A DNA stretch of 17,095 nucleotides from an uncultured Porphyromonas sp. (GTDB taxonomy: Bacteria > Bacteroidota > Bacteroidia > Bacteroidales > Porphyromonadaceae): assembly GCF_934359325.1 (NCBI RefSeq), contig NZ_CAKRLH010000015.1, positions 1-17,095 on the forward strand, in the 5' to 3' direction. A program made the translations under genes and the position numbers. Numbering within the stretch: the stretch's first letter is position 1; each line of letters starts with the position of its first letter. Shown one piece after another: positions 1 through 7,736 of this stretch. The notes beneath the pieces were generated by a model. That model was given only the letters and a program-made list of their open reading frames with translations, was not told the origin of the DNA and did not search any database.

Positions 1-2232
1 GACTTTCGTCTCCGGGCTAGTGCCACAGATCTCCGGGAGGTGCTGGTGACCGCCCCCACGGTCTACCGTCAGGGTGATACGCTCAGCTATGTGGTCTCTA
101 AGCTTACCGGAGATCACGATGAGGTGATTGCGGATGTCCTCGCCAGAGTACCCGGGATGAGAGTAAAGAAAGGTGGTATGCTGGAGTATCTCGGCAAGTC
201 GATCACCACGGTAATGATCGAGGGCGTGGATCTGACGCAGGGAGGATATGGTCTGATCACGGAGAATGTGACCCCAAGGGATATCTCTGCCATCGAGATC
301 CTTCAGTCCTTCGAGAAGATCCGTGCGCTGCAGGACAAGCAGCACTCAGAGGAGGTGGCAGTCAATCTCAAGCTATCCGGTCACGCCAAGGGTGTCTGGA
401 GCACTGCCGTCGACCTTGCCGGCGGTTATGGTAAAGGGCTCCGCAGTCAGGACAAGCTGACGGCTCACCACTTCACCAAGAAGCGTCAGCACCTGCTCCT
501 CGGATATTTTGACAATACCGGGCACCCGGATGCGGATCCTCTCATCCTCGGTGCGCGGCAGTCTGATGTGGTATATCCCATAGTATCCGGCACCTACTCC
601 CCTCCCGGCGATCTCCCGGAGGAGAGCTATCTGGATAATACTACAGCCTACCTCTCGCAGAGCAGTGCTATCATCCCTCGGGACAGTGTGGAGCTGAAGA
701 TCCGATCTCACTATACCTACAACCTCCTCCGCAAGCGGAGCGATCGGGTAACCTCGTATGTCGATCCTCCGCTCGTTCTATCCGAGATAACGCAGCTGAG
801 GGAGCGACGTCACGAGGCGAAGCTCGAGGGTGACTATGAGCTCAATAAGCGCTCCCGATATCTGAGTGATCATCTGGAGCTCTCGCTCATGGATCTGCAT
901 GAGCCTGGCAGCATCGTGGCAGCTGACGAGCAGACTACGGAACGGCTGTCACGCTTTAGAGTCGGTGCCGTCAGCAATCGCCTCCGCCTCGTTCGACCAC
1001 AGGTGCGGCTGCCCTACGAGCTACGGCTTGACCTTGGGTATCGTCAGTCTCAGGACAAGTATGAGGCGATCCCCTCAGCTGTCGAGCCTATTACTCAGAG
1101 ACTGGAGAGACAGCAGCTGAGCGGGTATCTCGGCTTCGCTCTCATAGACATCAAGCCCGCAGACCACTGGCGATATAGTCCAGAGCTTTCCATCGACTAT
1201 AGGCTGGACAGGTTCCGTGTGCCTCTCCTACTCGACCTCCCTACGACGGAGATCAGCTTAGGTCAGCGACTGGAGTACAAGGGGCGGAAGCTCTTCGCAC
1301 GCCTCTCTCTGCCGGCAGGCTACCTTGGGCAGAGAGGGTCGGGACGCTGGTTTGTCCTCCCCTCGGGGTATATGGAGTGGAAGCCTAACTATCAGTGGAC
1401 CATAGACGGAGGATCGACCTACAGCCATCGTCCCTCGAGATCGGAGTACCTCTTCCCCGGCACGCTGTATATGGACTACCGCACGATCCGAGATACCAAG
1501 GAGGTGTCTCCCTATGTAGATCATACGCTCTCCTCTCATATGCGGGTCACCTACTCGGATGTCTTCCGCCTGCTCTCGATCTTTGTGAGGGGAAGGCAGG
1601 CGACGGTATGGTCTGACTACCTCGATGATGTGCGGGTGACCGACCAGGCTACCCTTATCCGCCCCTGCCTTGCTCCTCACCGGTGGAGTGACCTGGGTGC
1701 AGACCTGCAGATCTCCAAGGGCTTTGGGTGGAAGAGTCTTGCTGCCATCCTCGACCTGTCGCTGGACCGGATGAGCACGGAGGTGATGAGCCGCGGCGAG
1801 CGGATGCCCTACGATAGCCGGTTGCTGCAGGCGAACCTCCGTGTAAGCATAGCGCCGGCTAAGGGTCTAACGCTGGAGTATGGAGTCAGCCCACAGCTCT
1901 CTCAGACCGACTATGGGGAGTCCTCAGCCTTTAGATCCCTCCGCCTCCGTCAGCAGCTGAAGGTCGGCTGGACCATCGTCCCCGGTCTCTATCTCAGTGC
2001 GGATGGGCAGCACTCTCTCCTCCGCCACGACTCCGGACGGGGCGAGAGCCTGCTCCTCGGGGGAGAGCTTGCCTACCTCCCATCGGAGAAGTGGCGCATT
2101 GCTCTCGTGGGACAAAACCTCCTCGGAGCGACAGACTACTCCGCCATTACCTACACCGACTTCGGTCAGTTGATCTCACGCTACCCACTGCGACCCCGTA
2201 CCATTATGGTGCGGACTCGCTTCACTTTCTGA
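1..2232 (+). CDS. TonB-dependent-receptor-like outer-membrane beta-barrel protein (5' end missing)
   Basis: The reading frame is open from base 1, so the gene begins upstream of the window; the GTG at 40 is internal. The visible 743 residues start in the linker that usually follows a carboxypeptidase-regulatory-like domain (LREVLVTAP), then a plug-like segment (GDTLSYVVSKL...VIADVLARVPGM) up to about residue 100. The rest is a long stretch rich in alternating aromatic and charged residues, typical of barrel strands, ending in MVRTRFTF with the terminal Phe common in outer-membrane proteins. Family knowledge: such proteins are outer-membrane channels or receptors, often of unknown substrate. 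It does not look like a SusC nutrient receptor, and no SusD partner follows. A GLPGLI protein gene follows after 37 nt, a recurrent pairing in Bacteroidota. Substrate unknown; the signal peptide and any TonB box lie outside the window. Confidence 0.85.
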   Translation, partial: DFRLRASATDLREVLVTAPTVYRQGDTLSYVVSKLTGDHDEVIADVLARVPGMRVKKGGMLEYLGKSITTVMIEGVDLTQGGYGLITENVTPRDISAIEILQSFEKIRALQDKQHSEEVAVNLKLSGHAKGVWSTAVDLAGGYGKGLRSQDKLTAHHFTKKRQHLLLGYFDNTGHPDADPLILGARQSDVVYPIVSGTYSPPGDLPEESYLDNTTAYLSQSSAIIPRDSVELKIRSHYTYNLLRKRSDRVTSYVDPPLVLSEITQLRERRHEAKLEGDYELNKRSRYLSDHLELSLMDLHEPGSIVAADEQTTERLSRFRVGAVSNRLRLVRPQVRLPYELRLDLGYRQSQDKYEAIPSAVEPITQRLERQQLSGYLGFALIDIKPADHWRYSPELSIDYRLDRFRVPLLLDLPTTEISLGQRLEYKGRKLFARLSLPAGYLGQRGSGRWFVLPSGYMEWKPNYQWTIDGGSTYSHRPSRSEYLFPGTLYMDYRTIRDTKEVSPYVDHTLSSHMRVTYSDVFRLLSIFVRGRQATVWSDYLDDVRVTDQATLIRPCLAPHRWSDLGADLQISKGFGWKSLAAILDLSLDRMSTEVMSRGERMPYDSRLLQANLRVSIAPAKGLTLEYGVSPQLSQTDYGESSAFRSLRLRQQLKVGWTIVPGLYLSADGQHSLLRHDSGRGESLLLGGELAYLPSEKWRIALVGQNLLGATDYSAITYTDFGQLISRYPLRPRTIMVRTRFTF

Positions 2233-2269
2233 GCCTTTATTTACCACTATTACATAGACCTTCACGATC

Positions 2270-3085
2270 ATGAAACCACTACTTACCCTCTTAGCACCCC
2301 TTGCCCTCGCCTTAGGCATTGCCCTGCCGGCATCGGGACAGATTGCCGCCACCTTTTGCCGCCCTGTCACGGATGGTGACAGCATCGACAGGGTGCAGCT
2401 GACGGCAGTGTACAGGATGACCTACCACTTTGACCCCTCAGACACCGCGACCCTTGTGACCGATGAGGTGTGGCTTGAGATAGGGAAGAAGATGAGCAAG
2501 CAGTACTCGCGGATCATGTGCGACCTGGATCTCAAGAGTGAGGAAGGAGGAGGGATCCTGAATACGAATGAGCACGTCCTCCCCATCGTCGTATACACCG
2601 GTCTGCCCTCTGCTGATGAGGTCACAGTCGACTACCGCCTCCCATTGAGGGCACCGGTGATGCGCTATACTGAGAAGCGTCCCCGCCTCGACTGGCAGCT
2701 GGGGACGGAGAGGCGAGAGATCGCCGGGAAGGAGTGCCAGGTGGCTGTGTGCGACTTCGGCGGACGGCACTGGACGGCATGGTTTGCTCCGGACCTGCCC
2801 TATCCCTACGGTCCCTACAAGCTGGGAGGACTCCCCGGTCTGATCCTGGAGCTGTACGATGCGGAGGACGACTACCACTACACCTGCATCGGATTTCGTA
2901 TGAATGGAGAGTCGAAAATGCTTGAGTGGAAGTGGGATCAGAAGGAGACCACCAAGGAGCAGCTGCAGAAGCTGGTCCGCTCACTGTATGCCAATACTGA
3001 GGCGACGATGAAGGCGCTCGGCGTGTCTGCTAAGTTTGGGGGAGCTCCGATGCTGGACCTGCCCTATAATCCGATCGAGAGATGA
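2270..3085 (+). CDS. GLPGLI family periplasmic protein
   Basis: This 271-residue protein starts with a clear signal peptide (MKPLLTLLAPLALALGIALPASGQ, cleavage expected near residues 22-24), so it is exported to the periplasm or outer membrane. The family-naming motif GLPGLI is exact at residues 187-192, preceded by the usual W-x-AWFAPDLPYPYGPYKLG block and followed by LELYDAED. Length matches the family, which is common in Bacteroidota and has no settled biochemical role. The ATG at 2270 sits after an AT-rich gap, and the stop overlaps the next start (ATGA at 3082-3085), so the downstream gene is probably translationally coupled. Placement directly after an outer-membrane barrel suggests an accessory role for that barrel; this is inference. 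Confidence 0.92.
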   Translation: MKPLLTLLAPLALALGIALPASGQIAATFCRPVTDGDSIDRVQLTAVYRMTYHFDPSDTATLVTDEVWLEIGKKMSKQYSRIMCDLDLKSEEGGGILNTNEHVLPIVVYTGLPSADEVTVDYRLPLRAPVMRYTEKRPRLDWQLGTERREIAGKECQVAVCDFGGRHWTAWFAPDLPYPYGPYKLGGLPGLILELYDAEDDYHYTCIGFRMNGESKMLEWKWDQKETTKEQLQKLVRSLYANTEATMKALGVSAKFGGAPMLDLPYNPIER

Positions 3086-4167
3086 GCAGATATCGTCTTG
3101 CCTTGCTCCTCGGTCTGCTGCTCTCTCCCCTCGGTCTGGTCGCCCAGGATGACGTAACCGAGTCGGAGGTGCAGTGGCTGATCGATGAGGGGCTGTACTA
3201 CCGCGCGCTGGAGCTGCTGGAGAGCTACCCCGACAGCCTCAAGAGCCCCGTGATGCTCCGGCAGCAGACGCGCGTCCTTACCTCCTTTGCCCGATACGAG
3301 GAGGCAAAGGCACTGGTCCTGCCGCTGGCGAAGGATGAGGGCTCCGTGATTGACAAACAACTGCTGGCGGGGATCTATGAGAGCATGCAGCAGCCGGACT
3401 CCGCCATCACTGTCCGTGAGGAGATCAAGCAGCTCTCCCCGTATAATATCGTCAATGTCCTCCGCCTCTCCGACCTCTATGAGGAGAAGGGGGTGGGCTT
3501 CCTCGGTCTGACGATGATGAATAGCTTCCTCTACGAGTATCCCGACAATCGCCCCGTAAGACAGCGTCGTGCAGCAGTGAATTACGCCGCAGGCTATTAC
3601 CGGGATGCTTATGCTGACTTCGACATCCTCTACCATGCCGGTGATAGGAGTATGAATACGGTCTACTACCACGGTCAGTCGCTCATGCAGCAGGACTCCC
3701 TCGAGCAGGCGATCCCGGTGCTGGAGGAGGCAATAAAGATCTCCGAGGAGGCCAATCCCTTCCCGATGATTGACCTCGCAGGCGTCTATATAGAGCAGAA
3801 GAAACCCGCGGATGCAGCACTCTACCTCGCCAAGGTGGACTCCCTTATGGAGCGGACCCCGCTGCGGATCCAGGTACTCAAGAGCTACCACGACCTAATG
3901 GCAGAGACGGACTTCCTCCGTGGGGCTTACCGCTCCTCGCTCCGCCACCTCAGAGATCTCGGCCGCCTCGCCCCCGACCTGCCGGACATCCCATACAGGC
4001 AGGCTCTGACCTACAGGGAGCTGGGAGATACCGCTGCCGAGATGAAGGCTCTGGAGACCTACCTTGAGCTGCGGAGTGATCCCGGACGAAAGCCCTCCCC
4101 GAGGGTCCTCTATGCCCGCAAGCGGCTGGAGCAGCTGCGGGAGGATCTCTTCATGGAGCAGCGGTGA
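3082..4167 (+). CDS. Exported TPR-like repeat protein
   Basis: A 361-residue protein with an N-terminal signal peptide (MSRYRLALLLGLLLSPLGLVAQ) followed by almost wholly alpha-helical sequence. Helix-turn-helix pairs of about 34 residues recur with small residues at spaced positions (for example EGLYYRALELLESYPDS, NYAAGYYRDAYADFDILYHAG, LEQAIPVLEEAIKIS, ADAALYLAKVDSL), the pattern of tetratricopeptide repeats. Such proteins usually scaffold protein-protein contacts, here in the periplasm. The start overlaps the stop of the GLPGLI gene by four bases, so the two are co-transcribed and likely act with the upstream barrel. No enzymatic motif is visible and no specific function can be given. Confidence 0.8.
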   Translation: MSRYRLALLLGLLLSPLGLVAQDDVTESEVQWLIDEGLYYRALELLESYPDSLKSPVMLRQQTRVLTSFARYEEAKALVLPLAKDEGSVIDKQLLAGIYESMQQPDSAITVREEIKQLSPYNIVNVLRLSDLYEEKGVGFLGLTMMNSFLYEYPDNRPVRQRRAAVNYAAGYYRDAYADFDILYHAGDRSMNTVYYHGQSLMQQDSLEQAIPVLEEAIKISEEANPFPMIDLAGVYIEQKKPADAALYLAKVDSLMERTPLRIQVLKSYHDLMAETDFLRGAYRSSLRHLRDLGRLAPDLPDIPYRQALTYRELGDTAAEMKALETYLELRSDPGRKPSPRVLYARKRLEQLREDLFMEQR

Positions 4168-4231
4168 CTTACGTGGGGTGCAGTGGTTTTTCCTTGGCGT
4201 GGGTGGTGCTTTTTTGCTCGACCGATGAGAC

Positions 4232-4262
4232 TTGCCCCGGCGGGAGAAAAAAGCGATCTTTG
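4232..4262 (+). promoter_or_regulatory. Candidate Bacteroidetes promoter of the cob operon
   Basis: GATCTTTG at 4255-4262 matches the Bacteroidetes -7 consensus TAnnTTTG at all but the first base. A TTG at 4232-4234 lies 20 nt upstream, in the place of the -33 TTTG. Transcription would start near 4269 and leave a leader of about 40 nt before the ATG at 4310. The gap 4168-4309 otherwise shows no convincing hairpin terminator. Moderate support only. Confidence 0.5.
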
Positions 4263-4309
4263 TGTAGAGTATGGAGATAGTCTCCGTGCGAAGCGACTGA
4301 GTGACTATT

Positions 4310-4684
4310 ATGGAAAAGAAGAATAGGGAGGAGGCTTTTGTGGAGGTCTTCAACTCCCTCAACCTCGAGGAAGTGCGACTGGCGGAGACGCTCCTCCAGT
4401 CGGAGAATATTATGGTGACCGTCTCCGGAGAGACGGGGACGCAGGTCTTCGGGCGGGTGCAGGGCTTGACAGGCGGCGTCTCGCTCATGGTCTCGGCGAT
4501 GGAGGAGGAGAGAGCTCTTCGGATTCTCCGTGAGGCGGGATATTTGCCCCTTGCGGATCAGACCGACAGCGTCTATACCCTGGGTAAGAGTCGGAAGAAT
4601 AGGAGCGCCTCAAAGCAATTCTGGCTCATCACCGGGCTGATGGCGCTTCTCCTCATCCTCCTCGCTCTCCAGAACTTCCTCTGA
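4310..4684 (+). CDS. DUF2007-type protein with C-terminal membrane helix
   Basis: I chose ATG 4310 over the in-frame GTG at 4301 because ATG follows an AT-rich stretch (gactatt); this gives 124 residues. Residues 9-75 fit the DUF2007 'putative signal-transducing' fold: a VEVFNSLNLEEVRLAETLLQSENI helix, a central glycine-rich loop, then GGVSLMVSAMEEERALRIL. A single hydrophobic helix (about 104-122) ends the protein, after a basic KSRKNRSASK segment that should stay in the cytoplasm. cobU begins 4 nt downstream, so this is the first gene of the cobalamin operon. No biochemical role is established for the family, and none of the visible residues suggests catalysis. A link to cobalamin or its precursors is inferred from position only. 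Confidence 0.75.
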   Translation: MEKKNREEAFVEVFNSLNLEEVRLAETLLQSENIMVTVSGETGTQVFGRVQGLTGGVSLMVSAMEEERALRILREAGYLPLADQTDSVYTLGKSRKNRSASKQFWLITGLMALLLILLALQNFL

Positions 4685-4688
4685 CCCC

Positions 4689-5201
4689 ATGCAGCGTAGG
4701 ATCATCTATATCACCGGAGGAGCTCGCTCCGGTAAGAGTCACTATGCGCAGACGCTGGCGGAGTCACTCTCTGACCATCCGATCTACCTCGCCACGGCTC
4801 GGATCATGGACGAGGACTTTGCACGGCGGGTGGAGCGTCATCGGCGAGACCGCGGGGAGCAGTGGACGACGGTGGAGGAGCCTCTCCGCCTGAGCGACCA
4901 CGACCTCACCGGGCAGGTGGTGCTGATGGACTGCGTCACCCTCTGGCTCACCAACCTCTACGACGAGCATGGCTACGACATGGACGAGACCCTGAGGGCA
5001 GCCACAACAGAGTGGGATCGCTTCGTCGCCCGGGACATGACGCTCATCGTCGTCTCCAATGAGCTCGGCATGGGGCTCCACGCTTCGTCGGAGGGTGCGC
5101 GCCACTTTGTCGACCTCCAGGGGTGGGTCAATCAGCACATAGCCGCATCAGCCGATGAGGCTTTCTTTATGGTTTCTGGCATAGCCATGAGGCTCAAATA
5201 A
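4689..5201 (+). CDS. cobU: Bifunctional adenosylcobinamide kinase / adenosylcobinamide-phosphate guanylyltransferase
   Basis: CobU phosphorylates adenosylcobinamide and then transfers GMP to give adenosylcobinamide-GDP, in the cytoplasm. The 170-residue length is normal. The Walker A loop GGARSGKS is at residues 10-17. His51 in RRVERHRRDRGEQW aligns by motif with the family's GMP-accepting histidine. MDCVTLWLTNL and the C-terminal block VSNELGMGLHASSEGARHFVDLQG...NQHIAASADEAFFMVSG are characteristic. It follows the DUF2007 gene by 4 nt and precedes cobT by 3 nt, so the genes form one transcript. No key residue is missing. Confidence 0.96.
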   Translation: MQRRIIYITGGARSGKSHYAQTLAESLSDHPIYLATARIMDEDFARRVERHRRDRGEQWTTVEEPLRLSDHDLTGQVVLMDCVTLWLTNLYDEHGYDMDETLRAATTEWDRFVARDMTLIVVSNELGMGLHASSEGARHFVDLQGWVNQHIAASADEAFFMVSGIAMRLK

Positions 5202-5204
5202 ATT

Positions 5205-6251
5205 ATGGTAACAGTAGAAGAAGTACAGCACAAGATCGACACCCGATCGAAGATCATCGGTTCGCTCGGTCAGCTCGAGACGATAGCTCGCCAGGTCTGC
5301 CTGATCCAGGACACCCTCACGCCGGAGCTGCGGCGCCCGGCACTCCTCCTCTTCTGTGGCGATCACGGGATAGCGGATGAGGGGGTGAGCCTGTCGCCCA
5401 AAGACTTTACCTACAGGTGTGGCTGCACCTTCCAGAGAGGAAATGCGGCGATCACCGTCTTTTGCCGGCAGTACCACTTCCACCTCCGCGTCATCGATGC
5501 CGGCGTGGATCGGGACTTCCCCGAGGAGTATGGCGTGGAGCCACGGAAGGTGGGGTATGGGACGCGAAACTTCCTCCACGAGCCGGCGATGACGATCGAG
5601 GAGTGTCGGAAGGCACTCGAGACCGGGGCCGCCTGCGTGCGGGAGGAGTACTATAAGGACTGTAATGTCATCGGCTTCGGCGAGATGGGGATCGGCAACA
5701 CCTCCTCCTCCGCTGTGCTGGCGCACCTCTACTCCGGGATCCCCCTAGACCGTCTCGTGGGACGTGGGACGGGACTGGATGATGCACACCTGGAGCATAA
5801 GTACCAGACGCTGAAGCGTGCCGTGGAGGTCCATCATCCGGAGACGCCCCTCGAGATCCTCGCCACCTACGGGGGGTACGAGATAGCGATGATGGTCGGC
5901 GGGATGATCGAGGCAGCTCGGCTGCGGATGGTGATCCTCTGTGACGGCTTCATCGCTACGGCGGCAGTCGTCGCTGCTGAGGCACTTGCGCCAGGGACAA
6001 AAGATTGCGTCCTCTACGGTCATGTCTCTGATGAGGGTGGGCATAGGTTACTACTGGACTACCTCGGCGGGGAGCCGATCCTCCGGCTCGGCATGCGTCT
6101 CGGCGAGGGTACCGGTGCGGTGGTTGCCTATCCGATCGTTCGGTCGGCGATTGCTTTCCTCAATGAGATGGCCTCCTTCGACGATCGACAGCTGGAGAAT
6201 TGCTACGAGGATAATCCCGACAGTATCTACCGCCATGAGTCTGAAGAGTGA
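5205..6251 (+). CDS. cobT: Nicotinate-nucleotide--dimethylbenzimidazole phosphoribosyltransferase
   Basis: CobT makes alpha-ribazole phosphate from nicotinate mononucleotide and a lower-ligand base such as 5,6-dimethylbenzimidazole. The protein has 348 residues, the usual size. FCGDHGIADEG (50-60), the loop GFGEMGIGNTSSS (157-169) and RLGEGTGA with Glu301 are all present; the last corresponds by motif to the family's catalytic glutamate. The ATG at 5205 follows the AT-rich sequence aaataaatt immediately after the cobU stop. The 3' end overlaps cobS by 17 nt in another frame. The base actually used (benzimidazole or adenine-type) cannot be read from the sequence, and no dimethylbenzimidazole synthesis gene is in the window. 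Confidence 0.96.
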   Translation: MVTVEEVQHKIDTRSKIIGSLGQLETIARQVCLIQDTLTPELRRPALLLFCGDHGIADEGVSLSPKDFTYRCGCTFQRGNAAITVFCRQYHFHLRVIDAGVDRDFPEEYGVEPRKVGYGTRNFLHEPAMTIEECRKALETGAACVREEYYKDCNVIGFGEMGIGNTSSSAVLAHLYSGIPLDRLVGRGTGLDDAHLEHKYQTLKRAVEVHHPETPLEILATYGGYEIAMMVGGMIEAARLRMVILCDGFIATAAVVAAEALAPGTKDCVLYGHVSDEGGHRLLLDYLGGEPILRLGMRLGEGTGAVVAYPIVRSAIAFLNEMASFDDRQLENCYEDNPDSIYRHESEE

Positions 6252-6996
6252 ATGGAATCTCCTGAAGGCGGCGGTGATGTGCTACACCCGTCTGCCGGCA
6301 GGAGATGTGCACTTCGATGCGGAGACGGCGCACGAGGCGGCTCGCTACATGCCGCTCGTGGGGGCTCTCATAGGTGGGTGTGGGGCGGCGGTCTATGCGC
6401 TCTCCTTTTTCCTCCTCCATCTGCCGCCGTCAGTCTTATCCGTACTGGCGCTCTCCACGATGATCGTAGTGACGGGAGCCTTCCACGAGGACGGTTTCTC
6501 TGACTTCTTAGATGGCTTCGGCGGCGGGACGACCCGTGAGCGGGTGCTGGAGATCATGAAGGATAGCCACGCCGGAGCCTTCGGCATGATCGGCACAGTG
6601 ATGCAGCTGTTGCTGAAGGTCTGCTGCCTCTCTGCACTCGCCTCCCCGATGCCTGCAATGATCGTGATGTGCTGCAGTGCACGGTCGGTGCCGCTACTGA
6701 TGATGCACTTCTCCGTCTATGCCCGGCGGGAGAATAGTAAGCTCAGTCGAGAGTCTTACGTCACTTCCGATGGCTCGATCGTGGTCGGTGTGGTCACTGG
6801 TCTCGTCGCTCTGCTGACACTTGGGTGGATGCAGGCGCTCGCGGTGGTGGCGATCTACGTCCTGCTCTTCCTCTTCGTCCACCGACTCAGCAAGGTGCGT
6901 ATCGGCGGCTACACGGGGGACGTGCTGGGGGCGCTGGAGCAGATGTGCGAGATGGGCTGTCTCGTCGCCCTCCTCGCCGTGGAGCGGCTGGTGTGA
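6235..6996 (+). CDS. cobS: Adenosylcobinamide-GDP ribazoletransferase (cobalamin-5'-phosphate synthase)
   Basis: This polytopic inner-membrane enzyme joins adenosylcobinamide-GDP to alpha-ribazole (phosphate). The start at ATG 6235 gives 253 residues, MSLKSEWNLLKAAVMCYTRLP, the standard N-terminus; the frame stays open upstream to 5941 but that part overlaps cobT and is not family-like. The signature at residues 83-120 (FHEDGFSDFLDGFGGG...REReV-type helix...MKDSHAGAFGMIG) carries the conserved acidic residues expected to bind metal and the diphosphate. Several hydrophobic segments follow (about 43-62, 65-82, 121-160, 178-210). It overlaps cobT by 17 nt and shares a TGATG with the next gene, pointing to translational coupling along the operon. 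Confidence 0.95.
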   Translation: MSLKSEWNLLKAAVMCYTRLPAGDVHFDAETAHEAARYMPLVGALIGGCGAAVYALSFFLLHLPPSVLSVLALSTMIVVTGAFHEDGFSDFLDGFGGGTTRERVLEIMKDSHAGAFGMIGTVMQLLLKVCCLSALASPMPAMIVMCCSARSVPLLMMHFSVYARRENSKLSRESYVTSDGSIVVGVVTGLVALLTLGWMQALAVVAIYVLLFLFVHRLSKVRIGGYTGDVLGALEQMCEMGCLVALLAVERLV

Positions 6997-7571
6997 TGGA
7001 GCTCTATCTCGTCCGCCACACGCATACCAGCGCACCGAGTGGTATCTGCTACGGCAGAGCCGATGTCTCGGTGGCTGAGACCTTTCCGGAGGAGGCATCG
7101 AGGGTCGTCACTACCCTTGAGGGAACCGGCTATGGGCGTGTATATAGCAGTCCTCTCCTGCGCTGCCGACTCTTGGCAAAGGAGCTTGCCGACACGATCA
7201 CCATCGATGCCCGGCTCACGGAGCTGGCATTTGGCAAGTGGGAGCTGATCCCCTGGCAGTCGGTCTATGAGCGGAAGGAGAGCGAGGCGTGGTTTGCCGA
7301 CTACAAGCATACCGCCCCGCCTGCCGGCGAGTCGTACCCCGGGATGACGAGGCGGGTGCAGGACTTCATCGACTACCTGCCGGACTACGACCGCCCACCG
7401 GTGCTGGTGACGCATGCCGGGGTGATCCGGATCTTCCTCGTCCGTCTCCTCGGATACACGATCGACGAGTCCTTTGCCCGCAAGATCGCCTATGGGGAGG
7501 TGGTTCACCTCGTCCGCTCCGCCGATGGCGTCTGGCGGGAGGAGCCGACGGGTAATTGCGGATTATGTTAG
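6996..7571 (+). CDS. cobC: Histidine phosphatase, probable alpha-ribazole phosphatase
   Basis: The ATG at 6996 overlaps the cobS stop (TGATG) and gives 191 residues. MELYLVRHT carries the Arg7-His8 pair of the histidine-phosphatase superfamily, where the His becomes phosphorylated; ELAFGKWE and the late VTHAGVIRIF histidine complete the active site. Family members in this position remove the 5' phosphate from alpha-ribazole phosphate or from cobalamin 5'-phosphate. The superfamily alone would allow phosphoglycerate-mutase-like or other substrates; the operon decides the call. An open frame upstream to 6825 lies inside cobS and is not used. Confidence 0.9.
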   Translation: MELYLVRHTHTSAPSGICYGRADVSVAETFPEEASRVVTTLEGTGYGRVYSSPLLRCRLLAKELADTITIDARLTELAFGKWELIPWQSVYERKESEAWFADYKHTAPPAGESYPGMTRRVQDFIDYLPDYDRPPVLVTHAGVIRIFLVRLLGYTIDESFARKIAYGEVVHLVRSADGVWREEPTGNCGLC

Positions 7572-7590
7572 GTCCTCTGTGCAATCGGGT

Positions 7591-7622
7591 AACCTTGTTG
7601 TCTGAAATTGTAATGCAAGGTT
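7591..7622 (+). promoter_or_regulatory. Inverted repeat overlapping the -33 box of the next promoter
   Basis: AACCTTG (7591-7597) and CAAGGTT (7616-7622) are perfect 7-base inverted arms separated by 18 nt. The right arm runs into the TTTG -33 element at 7621-7624. No T-run follows, so an intrinsic terminator for the cob operon is less likely than a protein-binding site; either reading is tentative. Confidence 0.4.
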
Positions 7623-7652
7623 TGCGAATTAGGATTTTTCTTCCTACTTTTG
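7621..7652 (+). promoter_or_regulatory. Strong Bacteroidetes-type promoter
   Basis: TTTG (7621-7624), 20 nt, then TACTTTTG (7645-7652), a full match to TTTG-N19-21-TAnnTTTG. Transcription would begin near 7659, 78 nt before the ATG at 7737. This site decides the start of the ATPase gene, since a start at 7650 would lie inside the -7 box. Confidence 0.75.
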
Positions 7653-7657
7653 AACCA

Positions 7658-7689
7658 TCGAAGGGATCGTCATGACCGGACGACTTCGA
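7658..7689 (+). promoter_or_regulatory. Stem-loop at the 5' end of the ATPase leader
   Basis: TCGAAG (7658-7663) pairs with CTTCGA (7684-7689), and TCGTC (7667-7671) pairs with GACGA (7679-7683). A 3-nt bulge GGA and a 7-nt loop complete an 11-bp interrupted hairpin. It begins almost exactly at the predicted transcription start, so it would cap the mRNA 5' end and could stabilise it. No known riboswitch is recognised. Confidence 0.45.
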
Positions 7690-7736
7690 GAGGACTGACC
7701 CTACTTAATCGGGGTGCCCGTCACGACACTTTTAGC

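Noticed and set aside
3064..3891. 275-codon minus-strand frame opposite the TPR gene
   Set aside because: It is antisense to a gene with a signal peptide and repeats, and its product looks like the reverse translation of helical repeats.
4222..4238. Sequence resembling a B12 box (GATGAGACTTGCC), suggesting a cobalamin riboswitch before the cob operon
   Set aside because: Several consensus positions differ, no other conserved aptamer core was found upstream, and the likely promoter (4232-4262) would start transcription after it. A covariance search with the cobalamin riboswitch model (RF00174) over 4000-4310 would settle it.
5941..6234. N-terminal extension of the cobS frame
   Set aside because: It overlaps cobT in another frame and is Ser/Arg-rich without family similarity. 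ATG 6235 gives the standard CobS N-terminus.
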